This document shows positions 17,180 to 25,572 of a stretch of 64,000 bases of DNA, piece after piece. The notes below the pieces were generated by a model. It did not search any database. It saw only the letters and a list, made by a program, of their open reading frames with translations, and had not been told where the DNA came from. Position numbers and translations under genes: made by a program. How positions within the stretch are numbered: position 1 is the first letter of the stretch; each line of letters begins with the position of its first letter. Source of the DNA: Glycomyces sp. YM15 (lineage in GTDB: Bacteria > Actinomycetota > Actinomycetes > Mycobacteriales > Micromonosporaceae). The stretch covers positions 47,305-111,304 of the forward strand of contig NZ_JAERMK010000021.1 of assembly GCF_016918015.1 (NCBI RefSeq), read 5' to 3'.

Positions 17180-17659
17180 TTGACACGCCCCATGCCGGGC
17201 CGCGAACTGTACGTCGCCGCTTGGCCGATCACGGACGACACCCGCAAACTCCACGTCCTGCAGGCCGAAGCGGTACCGCGCCTGGACGCCCGCATTCGCG
17301 ACGCCGGGTGCATCCTCGCCGACTCGCCCGCGTGGGCGATCTGCGCCGACTGTGAAGACCTCCCGGCGAAAGCACACGCGCTGGCCGCGTCCATCGGTGT
17401 CACGTGCGCGGCGCTTCCGGCCGCGTTCGCGAACCCGCGAGTGCGGCCCACACTGCTCGTTGCCGCGCCCGTCCTGCGGGCCCTGCCGCCGACCGCGATC
17501 GACCCGATGCCTGCCATGTCGGACAAGGTCCGCGAATACAACCAGTGCGGATGGTCGACAGCCCAAATCGCCGAACGCATGCGCGTTGCCCCTGAACGCG
17601 TCGACTTGGTCCGTGCGGCTTGCCGGATCGCGTACCCGCTCGGCACTGACGGCCTCTAA
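17180..17659 (+). CDS. Hypothetical protein with C-terminal HTH, paralogue of the gene at 19986
   Basis: The product has 159 residues. The TTG at 17180 is chosen because AAGGAG stands eight bases before it. The C-terminal KVREYNQCGWSTAQIAERM and ERVDLVRAACRIAYPLG form a helix-turn-helix. The same plan closes the product at 19986 (LRELLESGQRAAWIANRTRTTVERVDTLRAALRLPY). The N-terminal parts are both about 100 residues of alpha/beta character. Probably a DNA-binding accessory protein. Confidence 0.6.
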   Translation: MTRPMPGRELYVAAWPITDDTRKLHVLQAEAVPRLDARIRDAGCILADSPAWAICADCEDLPAKAHALAASIGVTCAALPAAFANPRVRPTLLVAAPVLRALPPTAIDPMPAMSDKVREYNQCGWSTAQIAERMRVAPERVDLVRAACRIAYPLGTDGL

Positions 17660-17772
17660 CGCCATCTCGGCTCAGGAACCACTGCACGCCGGGCGCAGGC
17701 GCGCCCTCGGCACGGCTGTGACCGGCCATTAGAGACACCCGCGACGCTCCGACGTCATCGAAAGGGCAACCC

Positions 17773-18048
17773 GTGACCAGTACCTGCAACCCTGCGCTCG
17801 CTCACCCCGCGACCATGACCGTTGTCGTCCCTGACGAAGTCGCAACGAAAGCCACCTGCCGCCCGATCATCAGTGCGGTCACCATTGCCGCGACCTGCCC
17901 CGAATGCGGCGGCCCGCGCGGTGAAGCGACGCGTCACAGCCGAACTGTCGACGGGGTGCTCTACAGCGTCGATCAGTGGACGAACGAGTGCGGGCACGTC
18001 GACTATTACTCTGCTGTGCTCGCTGAAGCGCGAGCGGAGGCCAGTTGA
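17773..18048 (+). CDS. Small zinc-ribbon-like protein
   Basis: The product has 91 residues from a GTG with GAAAGGG upstream. CPECGGPRGEATRH and a later ECGHVDYY give a Cys-x2-Cys plus Cys-x-His arrangement likely to bind zinc. Unknown function. It abuts the next gene, whose ATG overlaps its stop. Confidence 0.55.
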   Translation: MTSTCNPALAHPATMTVVVPDEVATKATCRPIISAVTIAATCPECGGPRGEATRHSRTVDGVLYSVDQWTNECGHVDYYSAVLAEARAEAS

Positions 18049-18473
18049 TGTCCACGCTCGACTTGCAAGCGGACGTGCACGAACTGTGGGACACGCTCGT
18101 CAAGTCACAGTTTGAAGAGTCCGAATGGGTCGGTGAGCGCCTGGCCGCTCTGTTCGGCGCTCACCTGCTGATCGCTGCGGACGCGTTCGCGTGGGGCTTC
18201 GACCACGACTGCGGCCTGGTCGCACCCGTCGAAGCAAGCGTCTGCGACGGCTTCGCCGACCAGGAAGCTGCCCGGACGTTCGCGAACGCCACGAACATGC
18301 TCAACGGCGGCAAATACCAGACGGAGCCGATGGGCCGCGGCGTCGAATTCCTCTTCGGGCGCCGCATCGGCGGTGTCCGCGTCGTCTTTTCCTTCACCGT
18401 GTTCAACCGCGCCGACGTTCCCAGCGCGCAGCAGTTCCTGACCGCTGCGGTCGCTACCCACCGCGCCACCTGA
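18048..18473 (+). CDS. Hypothetical protein
   Basis: The product has 141 residues from ATG 18048 (a TTG one codon earlier is also open). It is largely helical at the N-terminus (DLQADVHELWDTLVKSQFEESEWVGERLAALFG) and beta-rich at the C-terminus (GVEFLFGRRIGGVRVVFSFTVFN). Not recognised. It is coupled to the zinc-ribbon gene upstream (TGATG). Confidence 0.6.
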   Translation: MSTLDLQADVHELWDTLVKSQFEESEWVGERLAALFGAHLLIAADAFAWGFDHDCGLVAPVEASVCDGFADQEAARTFANATNMLNGGKYQTEPMGRGVEFLFGRRIGGVRVVFSFTVFNRADVPSAQQFLTAAVATHRAT

Positions 18474-18520
18474 ACGCCCCGACCCACAGTTCCTCCACCG
18501 CAACGAAAGGCAACCCTGCA

Positions 18521-18781
18521 ATGAGCAACCTCCCTGATTACGTTCCCGACCCGAATGAATGCCCGAACTGCGGAGCGCCGACCGGCGGCGGCCCGTGTGG
18601 GAACTCGAACGCGAGCGGGTTCTCGTGCCGGAACCTCATCGAACTTGCCGCCGCTGAGGACGCGCAGGACTGGAACGAGTACGAGCGTCTGGCCGCCGAA
18701 ATCATCGAGTGCTACCCGCAGACGGCTGCGACGCTCGCCGCTGATCTCACCGCAGCGAAGGAGCGGGCCGGTGTCCGCTGA
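18521..18781 (+). CDS. Small Cys-rich protein
   Basis: The product has 86 residues. ECPNCGAPTGGGPCGNSNASGFSC provides four cysteines in a zinc-finger-like layout, followed by an acidic helix (LIELAAAEDAQDWNEYERLAAEIIECY). GAAAGG lies upstream of the ATG. It overlaps the next gene by 11 bases. Function unknown. Confidence 0.55.
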   Translation: MSNLPDYVPDPNECPNCGAPTGGGPCGNSNASGFSCRNLIELAAAEDAQDWNEYERLAAEIIECYPQTAATLAADLTAAKERAGVR

Positions 18782-19436
18782 ACCGAACGTCAAAGCAGAC
18801 ACGTACGAAGTCGCACGGCGTCGGTTCCACGCCGAAGGCCACGGCACCCAAGTGAGGATCCTCGGCACCGTCGCGGTGCACCCCGGTGAGCCCGTATGGA
18901 ACGACCTTGCACGGATCCTTCACCCGAAGGACATGCACGCGGGCGGTATCGGTGTGGTCTTGTACGACGAGCCCCTGTCATGCGGCGCAGTCATCACCAC
19001 ACTCGACCAGCTCGCGACCGTCCGCGCCGACATGGGCGCGGGCAGGCCCGTCGACTTGCGCGACGCACCCCCGTACCGGTACCTGTTCGCGAGCGGCAAC
19101 GCCTGGGAGCAGACCATCACGGACCACTTCCAGCCGTGGCATGCCGGCCGCGGCGGCGTCATCGCCGACTCGAACCACGGCGTCGTCGTCTACGAGTTCA
19201 CGAACGACTCAAGGGAGCCGGGCGTCGCCTGGCACTGCCGGGTCTGCCACGCCGAGCCTCGCCACGGCAGCCGAAACGCGTTCGTCTACAACAGCCCGAT
19301 GCTCAGGCTCCAGGCCGCCCATGACGCGGGCGTGCACCTGCGTCAAGGCCACAACGTCAACCACTCGACGCAGCTGCTCGTGAACCGGCCGTGCGCCACG
19401 TGCGTCGACATTGACGCCAGCACCGGCACGTCCTGA
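18771..19436 (+). CDS. Hypothetical protein with C-terminal Cys motif
   Basis: The product has 221 residues from a GTG at 18771. The C-terminal part carries CRVCHAEPRHG and, further on, RPCATCVDID, a possible split zinc site. The middle has LYDEPLSCGAVITTLDQLATVRADMGAGRPVDL. It resembles no family that I can name, but such proteins are frequent in actinophage early regions. Confidence 0.55.
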   Translation: MSAEPNVKADTYEVARRRFHAEGHGTQVRILGTVAVHPGEPVWNDLARILHPKDMHAGGIGVVLYDEPLSCGAVITTLDQLATVRADMGAGRPVDLRDAPPYRYLFASGNAWEQTITDHFQPWHAGRGGVIADSNHGVVVYEFTNDSREPGVAWHCRVCHAEPRHGSRNAFVYNSPMLRLQAAHDAGVHLRQGHNVNHSTQLLVNRPCATCVDIDASTGTS

Positions 19437-19509
19437 ACCGGCGGGCCGGGAACACCGCACCGTTTCCGGCCCGCCCCAACCGCTTCCCCCGCTACTCGAA
19501 AGGATCCAA

Positions 19510-19989
19510 GTGTTCCGCCCGCATGCAAGCACCCGCAGCCTCGTCCAGGCCCTCACCGACCGACGCGAAGACGGACCGTACGCGCACCTGCCGCTCGCCG
19601 ACTGGAACGTCCACGCCGCGGCCCGCGACACGACCGTCCTTGAAGCCGTCATCGCACCGACCGGCCCGACCGGCATCAACCTGCGCCTGTGGGGACGGCC
19701 CGGTGAAGCCGCCGAACGGTACGGGCGCCTCCTTGCGCGCCTGTGGCCAGGCAGCCTCGACAACGACTGCGACCCCAAACCAGGACTCCTGCTTACCGTT
19801 GAGCGATCCGATACGTCCATGACCGTCACCGGCCCGTCCTGGATCGAACCGTCAGCCACAGTCGAAGCGACCCTCCGCGGTGTCGACATGGCCGCCAGCG
19901 GACCGCTGATTGCAGGCGCGCACCGGTTCGAATGCGTCCAGGTCGCTGCGAACTGGGAACAGGACCACGCGGCCGGGGTGACACGGTGA
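19510..19989 (+). CDS. Hypothetical protein
   Basis: The product has 159 residues from a GTG with GAAAGGA seven bases upstream. An alpha/beta protein with GRPGEAAERYGRLLARLWPGSL in the middle. No named family. It overlaps the next gene's GTG by four bases (GTGA). Confidence 0.6.
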   Translation: MFRPHASTRSLVQALTDRREDGPYAHLPLADWNVHAAARDTTVLEAVIAPTGPTGINLRLWGRPGEAAERYGRLLARLWPGSLDNDCDPKPGLLLTVERSDTSMTVTGPSWIEPSATVEATLRGVDMAASGPLIAGAHRFECVQVAANWEQDHAAGVTR

Positions 19990-20492
19990 CCGCCGTCCGA
20001 CGCGTCCTTGTCGCCTTGTGGGACGTGCCCCGCGGTTGCCGAGATTCACGCACCAGACGCGCGGACGTCGCGAGTGCGCTCGCTGACTACGCGCGCGACA
20101 TCGGCCTCATTCAAGTGGACCCGGTGGTCATCGGCTACGTCGACGACGAGCCGTCACCGTTGGGTGCCATCCAGGCCGCGGCCGCGTCGGCCGGAGTCGA
20201 CGTGGCAACGGGCGACCTTTACGCGTTCGCGCAGTCGACTGGGCAGCGTGTCCACGTTGGCGTCTGCCCTGTCGTCGACCCGATTGCCGTCACCGCCGTC
20301 GACCCGGCCGCTGGCATGTCGCCGCGCCTGCGGGAACTGCTCGAGAGCGGCCAGCGCGCCGCCTGGATCGCCAACAGGACCCGCACGACCGTCGAACGCG
20401 TCGACACGCTCCGTGCCGCGCTGCGCCTGCCGTACCAGTCTCCCCGGACGACGGCGAACGGCCGCGTCCTGCAGGCCGCCGGAAGCCGGTGA
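19986..20492 (+). CDS. Hypothetical protein with C-terminal HTH, paralogue of the gene at 17180
   Basis: The product has 168 residues from a GTG. The last 60 residues, SPRLRELLESGQRAAWIANRTR then TVERVDTLRAALRLPY, form a helix-turn-helix shared with the product at 17180. The N-terminal domain contains DPVVIGYVDDEPSPLG and VCPVVDPIAVTAVDP. It is coupled to genes on both sides. Confidence 0.6.
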   Translation: MTAVRRVLVALWDVPRGCRDSRTRRADVASALADYARDIGLIQVDPVVIGYVDDEPSPLGAIQAAAASAGVDVATGDLYAFAQSTGQRVHVGVCPVVDPIAVTAVDPAAGMSPRLRELLESGQRAAWIANRTRTTVERVDTLRAALRLPYQSPRTTANGRVLQAAGSR

Positions 20493-20860
20493 GCCGCATG
20501 CCCATGGACCGAGCGCTCTACCCCGACGACTGGGACGAGATCAGCGCCGGCATCAAGTTCGGTCGTGCCGAAGGACGATGCGAATGCGCAGGCGAATGCG
20601 GACGCGACCACGGTGTCCGCTGCCCCGACCGGCACGGTGAGCCTGCCGCTGACACGGGGAAGACAGTCGTCCTCACGTGTGCCCACCTCGACCACATCCC
20701 GGCAAACTGCGACCCTGAGAACCTTCGTGCGTTCTGCGCCCCATGCCACCTCCGGTTCGACGCTGCTTTGCATGCGCGCAACGCCTCCCACACGCGAGCG
20801 CTGAAAGCTGCCGCGGGTGCCGCGCCCCTGTTCAACCTGGAGGTCTCATGCACGCTGTGA
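20489..20860 (+). CDS. HNH endonuclease-like protein
   Basis: The product has 123 residues from a GTG (ATG 20498 is an alternative). Residues ~29-50 contain CECAGECGRDHGVRC, then VLTCAHLDHIPANCDPENLRAFCAPCHLRFD, which gives the His-Asn-His catalytic signature and paired cysteines of small actinophage HNH proteins. Members nick or cut DNA and some assist terminase in packaging, though this copy lies far from terminase. It overlaps the DUF488 gene by 13 bases. Confidence 0.8.
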   Translation: MSRMPMDRALYPDDWDEISAGIKFGRAEGRCECAGECGRDHGVRCPDRHGEPAADTGKTVVLTCAHLDHIPANCDPENLRAFCAPCHLRFDAALHARNASHTRALKAAAGAAPLFNLEVSCTL

Positions 20861-21354
20861 CCGGCATCGGATATCAAGGCCTCGCCGACACGGCCGCGCT
20901 CATCGCCGAGCTGCAGGACCGCGGCGTTGCCATGGTCATCGATGTTCGCGAATCGCCGACGAGCATGCGCACCGGGTTCGCCAGCGTCGAGATAGCAACC
21001 GCGTGCCTGGACGTGGGCATCGAGTACCGGCATGAACCGGCGCTGGGCAACTCGAGTGACAACCGTCAAGGGTTCAAACACGCGGGGCCCGGTCGTGAGA
21101 AGGCGCGAGCGACCATGACGGAGCGGCTGGGCCGCCGTGCCGCAGGGGCAGCAATGAACCGGATCTGGCAGGCCATGCACACCGGGCCGGTCGCTCTGCT
21201 GTGCATGGAACGGGACGAGGAGGCTTGTCATCGCCGTTGCATCCTCGAAGCGTTCGCCGCCAAGGGCTTCAACGTGGAGTTCGCACCGACACCGCCGGTG
21301 CCGCCCTCCTTGTTCACTGCCGCCGCTGAGGAGCGCACCGTTGAACCTCGTTGA
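20848..21354 (+). CDS. DUF488 family protein
   Basis: The product has 168 residues. The N-terminus GIGYQGLADTAALIAELQDRGVAMVIDVRESPTS and the motif ALLCMERDEEACHRRCI are hallmarks of DUF488, a family of unknown biochemical role with a conserved Cys and CHR motif. GGAGG lies five bases before the ATG. It is sandwiched with overlaps between an HNH protein and a methylase-like gene, which suggests a DNA-modification role. That is inference. Confidence 0.85.
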   Translation: MHAVTGIGYQGLADTAALIAELQDRGVAMVIDVRESPTSMRTGFASVEIATACLDVGIEYRHEPALGNSSDNRQGFKHAGPGREKARATMTERLGRRAAGAAMNRIWQAMHTGPVALLCMERDEEACHRRCILEAFAAKGFNVEFAPTPPVPPSLFTAAAEERTVEPR

Positions 21355-22378
21355 CGACACGCGCTTCACGCGCCCGCTCGCGAAAGCGTTGACCGGCCAC
21401 GTGGACGCGTTCCAACGGTCAATGGCCGGTCCCGCCTCAGTCCACGGCGCGCTGGAAGCGGCACGGCCTGCCGCAGTCGCGTGGGTGTACTACACGGTCC
21501 TCATCGCTTGGGCTGAAGACCACGGCCTGATCGACCCGTGGCTGCGGAAAGAAGCCGTCGACGCACGCGACGCCGTGCTCGCCGGCGGGATACCGCCGAC
21601 CGGGTGGATCGCTATGGGCATCGGGAAGCTCACCGTGCATCCCGCGACGTGGTGCCTCCTGGACCCGCGGTATTCAGAGCTCCGGGCGGGCACCCCCGGC
21701 GAGACTGAGGCGTTGGCGTTGCTCGACTGGTGGGCGGCTGAAGCGCCGTCGCTGCGGTACGACGTCGACAAAGGCCCCGCGTCGATCACCGGGTGGCTCC
21801 CGGGCGACTTGCTGCAGGCCCTCTCGGCCGAGCGGCGCAAGCAGTTCGCGTTCTGCCAGACGCCATGGTGGGTCGCCGATTTCCTCCTCGACCGGACGCT
21901 CGTGCCTGCCGTTGACGAGTTCCGGCATGAACCGGTCATTCGCTCGATCGACCCGACGTGCGGCACGGGGCATATCCTCGCGCGGACCGTCGACTACCTG
22001 TGGGAGTGGTACACGACCGGTGCACTCCGGCCGCGGCAGGCCACCGGCGGTTTCGCCGCCGCTGGCGGAACGGTCCTCGAACCAGCGGACGCGATCCGGA
22101 GGATTCTCGCGGGCGTGCACGGATGCGAGAAGGACCCCCTTACGGCCGCCGTCGCTCGCCTCCGCATGACCGTGATCGTCGGCGACCTCATGCACCGGTC
22201 CGGCATGATTTCGCGTTTGCGACTCGATGCGCTACCGCCGTTCGAACCGGTGATTGCCGTGGGCGACTCGCTTCTGGCGGGCATCGTGACCGAAGCCGAA
22301 TATGCGACCGTGCATCCGCGCCTAGCCGACATTCAGAACCTTGGTGTGCCCGGCAGTGTAGGGCGACCACGCGTGTGA
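21341..22378 (+). CDS. N6-adenine DNA methylase-like protein lacking motif IV
   Basis: The product has 345 residues from a TTG with GAGGAG upstream. IDPTCGTGHILARTVDYL (~205-222) is the SAM-binding motif I of PglX- or type IIG-like methylases, and GVHGCEKDPLTAAVARLRM matches motif II. After AVGDSLL, where relatives continue to an NPPY catalytic motif, this protein ends within about 35 residues without one. It can probably bind SAM but not methylate, or it needs a partner. It closes the HNH-DUF488 run. Confidence 0.75.
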   Translation: MNLVDDTRFTRPLAKALTGHVDAFQRSMAGPASVHGALEAARPAAVAWVYYTVLIAWAEDHGLIDPWLRKEAVDARDAVLAGGIPPTGWIAMGIGKLTVHPATWCLLDPRYSELRAGTPGETEALALLDWWAAEAPSLRYDVDKGPASITGWLPGDLLQALSAERRKQFAFCQTPWWVADFLLDRTLVPAVDEFRHEPVIRSIDPTCGTGHILARTVDYLWEWYTTGALRPRQATGGFAAAGGTVLEPADAIRRILAGVHGCEKDPLTAAVARLRMTVIVGDLMHRSGMISRLRLDALPPFEPVIAVGDSLLAGIVTEAEYATVHPRLADIQNLGVPGSVGRPRV

Positions 22379-22420
22379 CGCGGCACTGATCCGCAGTTCA
22401 GAGGCATTGTGAGGCAACGT

Positions 22421-22460
22421 GAAATGATATCATTGACTCACCTCAAAGGACTTTCTGCGC
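22421..22460 (+). promoter_or_regulatory. Conserved leader element, copy 2 (promoter/operator)
   Basis: This shares GAAATGA, CCTCAAAG and CTGCGC, in order and spacing, with 11474-11514, and the ATG at 22481 again follows 20 bases later. TATCAT at 22428-22433 could be a -10 box with TTGTGA at 22408-22413 as a weak -35. It probably starts the transcript for the genes from 22481 rightward. Confidence 0.5.
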
Positions 22461-22480
22461 GTAATCTCGGAGGTTTTTCC

Positions 22481-22881
22481 ATGCCCGAAGCGCACACTCC
22501 AGGAATTGAGATCGCGCCCCAGTCATCGGAGGACTGGTATACGCCAGTGCCGCCGGTGGGCCCCGAACGCATCGCAGCGATCCGAGCCCGGCGTGCCGCG
22601 GCGACACCTGGGCCGTGGCGGTACGAGAACGGCGCTGAGATCCACGGACCCGGCGGCGAACGAACGCGCCCGACGACGTCACGTTCCTCCTCGACTGCAT
22701 TGACGGTCTCGAGACTCGGCTCAACGAAGTGTCGATCAGCCGCGACCGGTTCGAAGGTGAAGCGTCCGACTTGCGCCTGTCCTGGAAAGCGAAACATGAA
22801 GTGTGGCTGGAAGCGCGAGCGGAAGCCCAGCGGCTCCGCGAACGCCTTGCCGCCGTCGAACCCGCGCAGGAGGCATCGTGA
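22481..22881 (+). pseudogene. Hypothetical phage gene with a probable frameshift
   Basis: The first frame from ATG 22481 reads RIAAIRARRAAATPGPWRYE, the opening of a common actinophage family also seen at 56030. Near 22660-22675 the coding signal moves to another frame, which reads NAPDDVTFLLDCIDGLETRL and then a long coiled coil (EARAEAQRLRERLAAVE), ending at TGA 22879-22881. The relatives keep both parts in one frame, with an A-D/A-P-DV-LL junction. A one-base indel is the simplest explanation. CGGAGG lies upstream of the ATG. The end overlaps the next GTG start, as expected of an intact operon gene. Confidence 0.55.
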
Positions 22882-23129
22882 CCGGCGTTCCCGTGCTGGT
22901 GGTGGTCTTCTGCGACGACTGCGGCGTTGAAGCCCGCGGTGACTACCTCGGGCCGAGCAGGGCCGCACGCATCGCCGGCGCTCGAGCGTGGCTTGCCGCG
23001 AACCGCGGGTGGCTGATCGCGCCTGGCCTCGACTTGTGCCCTACTTGCCGGCCCGACGCTCCGGCGGCGGCCAATGACGTGAGGACCGCTTCCGACCTGC
23101 CCGACACCAGCGCGAACGAAAGGTCCTGA
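22878..23129 (+). CDS. Small zinc-ribbon-like protein
   Basis: The product has 83 residues from a GTG that overlaps the preceding stop (GTGA). VFCDDCGVEARGDYLG and LDLCPTCRPDAP give two Cys-x2-Cys pairs about 35 residues apart, a treble-clef or ribbon layout. Function unknown. Confidence 0.6.
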   Translation: MTGVPVLVVVFCDDCGVEARGDYLGPSRAARIAGARAWLAANRGWLIAPGLDLCPTCRPDAPAAANDVRTASDLPDTSANERS

Positions 23130-23131
23130 CG

Positions 23132-24067
23132 ATGGGGCGAGTACTGCGGCGTGTGCCGCTTGACTTCGACTGGCCGCTGAACCGGACGTGGGACGGGTTC
23201 ATCAAACCTGCCGAGCTGCGCGAGCGGCCGTGCCCGGACTGCGAACGCGGGTATGCGCCGGACGCTGAACGGCTGTTCGACCTTTGGTACGGGCAGGTGC
23301 CGTTCGACCCGGCCAGCAACGGCTGTACACCGCTGACCGCCGTGACTCCCGCAGTGCGCGCGTTCGCCGAACGGAACATTGCCAGCGCGCCTGACTACTA
23401 CGGCGATGACGAAGCCGCGATCGTGCGCGAAGCTGAACGTCTGGCCCGCCTGTGGAACGGCATGTGGAGCCATCACCTGACGCAAGTGGACGTGGACGCG
23501 CTCGTCGACGCGGGCCGTCTCTACGACTTCACTCACACATGGGTGCCTGAGCACGGTTGGCAGCCAAAACACCCGCTCGTGATGCCGACTGCTGCGGCCG
23601 TCAACGAATGGTCCCTTCACGGGTGGGGACATGACGAACTCAACGCGGCGGTGGTCGTCAAAGCCCGCTGCGTCCGTGACGACCTCACGCTCCTGTGCCC
23701 CACATGCGAAGGACACGGAGCTGCCGAGCGATATCCGGGCCAGCGAGCAGAGTCGGCAGCGTGGGAACCCACCGCGCCGCCTGAAGGTGACGGCTGGCAA
23801 CTGTGGCAGACCATCACGGAAGGTTCGCCGGTCTCACCCGTTTTCGCCGCCGCGGACGCGCTCGCGGGATGGATGGCCGCCAACGATGAGGCATCCAGTT
23901 TCGCTGCCGCGCAAGCGTTCATCGCTGAAGGCTGGGCGCCCACTGCAGGAACAGTCGGAGGGCTCCACCTTCGCGGAGTCGAATACGTCGCCGCGACGGC
24001 GCCGAAACACAACGAGGAGAGCGACTGGCCACCCGCAGGCCTCGACTTTCCTGACGGACGCCAGTAG
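23132..24067 (+). CDS. Hypothetical protein with two Cys-x2-Cys motifs
   Basis: The product has 311 residues. RPCPDCERGYAPDAERLFDLWYG (~32-54) and LLCPTCEGHGAAERYP (~187-202) resemble the CxxCxGxG zinc motifs of DnaJ and form a recognisable actinophage hypothetical family. Between them WNGMWSHHLTQVDVDALVDAGRLYDFTH is conserved in style. It ends 83 bases before the next gene. Function unknown. Confidence 0.65.
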   Translation: MGRVLRRVPLDFDWPLNRTWDGFIKPAELRERPCPDCERGYAPDAERLFDLWYGQVPFDPASNGCTPLTAVTPAVRAFAERNIASAPDYYGDDEAAIVREAERLARLWNGMWSHHLTQVDVDALVDAGRLYDFTHTWVPEHGWQPKHPLVMPTAAAVNEWSLHGWGHDELNAAVVVKARCVRDDLTLLCPTCEGHGAAERYPGQRAESAAWEPTAPPEGDGWQLWQTITEGSPVSPVFAAADALAGWMAANDEASSFAAAQAFIAEGWAPTAGTVGGLHLRGVEYVAATAPKHNEESDWPPAGLDFPDGRQ

Positions 24068-24150
24068 CCCCCGGAAAGCCTTCGGCGCGGCGTTCCGGTC
24101 GCCGCACCGGTTGCCAACTACAAACCTTCGAACCTGAACCAGGAAGCACC

Positions 24151-24678
24151 ATGACGCTCACCGTCAACCGCACGACTGAAGAACTCCACCGACTCCACGA
24201 TGCCGTCATGAACCGGCTCGCGGACCTTGCGCCGTGGCCCTCTACCGCCGACGCCGCAACGGGACGTGCAGTTGTCGACTGGCATGCCGCCCAAGGCTCG
24301 GCGAAACACTGGATGCGCGGCGTCGCGCTCGATACCGATCACGACTGGGCCTTGCAGCTCGACACGGAAGCGCACCAGCATTACACCGTTGCCGGGCTCC
24401 TCTCGTACCTCGCCGGGCACGCCAGCACGGACGCCGCCGACACGGCCGCCCGAAGCCTCTACGCGGCCCCGGCCGGTACTGACGCCGCCGTGCACCTCCT
24501 TGATGCCGTCCGCGTCGAGCTTGGCGACGACGCGAGCGAACAGGCCGCGTCCGTGCTCGCTGCTGAGACTTCGGACGGGTCGTGGTCGTTCAACCTCGGC
24601 CGTGCCGCTAAGGCCTACAACGTCGGATACTGGATCGTCCTCGACGACGCGAAAGCTGACGCTGGGATCACCTGGTGA
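24151..24678 (+). CDS. Hypothetical protein
   Basis: The product has 175 residues with ACCAGGAAG upstream of the ATG. It is mainly helical (ELHRLHDAVMNRLADL; SEQAASVLAAETSDG) and has no membrane segment or metal motif. Its stop overlaps the GTG of the Nudix-like gene. Not recognised. Confidence 0.6.
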   Translation: MTLTVNRTTEELHRLHDAVMNRLADLAPWPSTADAATGRAVVDWHAAQGSAKHWMRGVALDTDHDWALQLDTEAHQHYTVAGLLSYLAGHASTDAADTAARSLYAAPAGTDAAVHLLDAVRVELGDDASEQAASVLAAETSDGSWSFNLGRAAKAYNVGYWIVLDDAKADAGITW

Positions 24679-25127
24679 CCGGCCAGGGCGTGCCCGGCGG
24701 CGAGCCGCAGCGGACCGTCGACATTGTCGCGATCGCCGGGACCGGGCCTGAACGCGACATGCTGCTGATCCGACGCCAGGCGTCCCCGTACGAAGGGCTC
24801 CTGGCGCTGCCTGGCGGACGCGTGCACGCGGATGAAAATCCCGTCGACGCTGTAGTTCGCGTGTTCGGGGACGCGACCGGGATCGTCATCGGCCGGAACC
24901 AGCTGCGTGAAGTCGGCCAGTTCGACGCTGTCGGCAGAGACCCGCGGGGCCCGTCGATCACGACGGCGTACAAGGTGCGGTTCCCCGACCGCGTGAAGCT
25001 TGCTGGCAATGGGAACGGCGCCGCGTGGCATCGGGTCTTGAGCGTCATGTGCGAACCGCTGGCGTTCGACCACGCCGACATCAGCAGCCACGCCGAGTTC
25101 GCCTGGACCCGCGCAGGCTCGCGGTAG
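24675..25127 (+). CDS. Nudix-fold protein with degenerate Nudix box
   Basis: The product has 150 residues from a GTG. LLIRRQASPYEGLLALPGG followed by RVHADENPVDAVVRVFGDATGI occupies the Nudix box, but the catalytic REuxEE segment reads RVFGDA, so the metal-binding glutamates are missing. Nudix enzymes hydrolyse nucleoside diphosphate derivatives. Catalytically dead relatives act as ligand sensors. The fold call is good and activity is doubtful. Confidence 0.7.
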   Translation: MTGQGVPGGEPQRTVDIVAIAGTGPERDMLLIRRQASPYEGLLALPGGRVHADENPVDAVVRVFGDATGIVIGRNQLREVGQFDAVGRDPRGPSITTAYKVRFPDRVKLAGNGNGAAWHRVLSVMCEPLAFDHADISSHAEFAWTRAGSR

Positions 25128-25212
25128 ATGCGGGCGGCCCGGCGCAAGCTGGTACCTGGAAACCGGGCCGCCATTCCCCAGATCCATGAACATGAACCAG
25201 GAGAAGGACAGC

Positions 25213-25524
25213 ATGGCAGAACCCGCGAACGAACCGGTCCCGTTTCCTCTAGCGATCCCCGACGACGAGCTCCGCGGCCGGGTGCGCGACATCTGGGAGG
25301 CCCGCTGCAACGTTCAGATCTGGGCCGACCCGCAGCGGATGGAGGAGTCGACCGGGTGCGGCGCGACGTGGGGCACGGACGGGCACAAACGGGGGACGCT
25401 CACATGCGGGCCATGCGGTGCGCGCGGCATCGTCGACCGGTTGAGCAGCTACACGATCGACGAGTTCACGCACGTCATCGGGGTCCGGTCCGGGTGTCAA
25501 GCCCATGCTCACGTGCCTACGTGA
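25213..25524 (+). CDS. Hypothetical protein with Cys motifs
   Basis: The product has 103 residues from ATG 25213, chosen because GAGAAGGA lies just upstream (ATG 25186 is also open). CGATWGTDGHKRGTLTCGPCG contains three cysteines that could bind zinc. RVRDIWEARCNVQIWADP precedes it. Unknown function. Confidence 0.55.
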   Translation: MAEPANEPVPFPLAIPDDELRGRVRDIWEARCNVQIWADPQRMEESTGCGATWGTDGHKRGTLTCGPCGARGIVDRLSSYTIDEFTHVIGVRSGCQAHAHVPT

Positions 25525-25572
25525 CACGACAACATGGACGTGACTGCGAATGAACGTCACGAAAGGACACCC

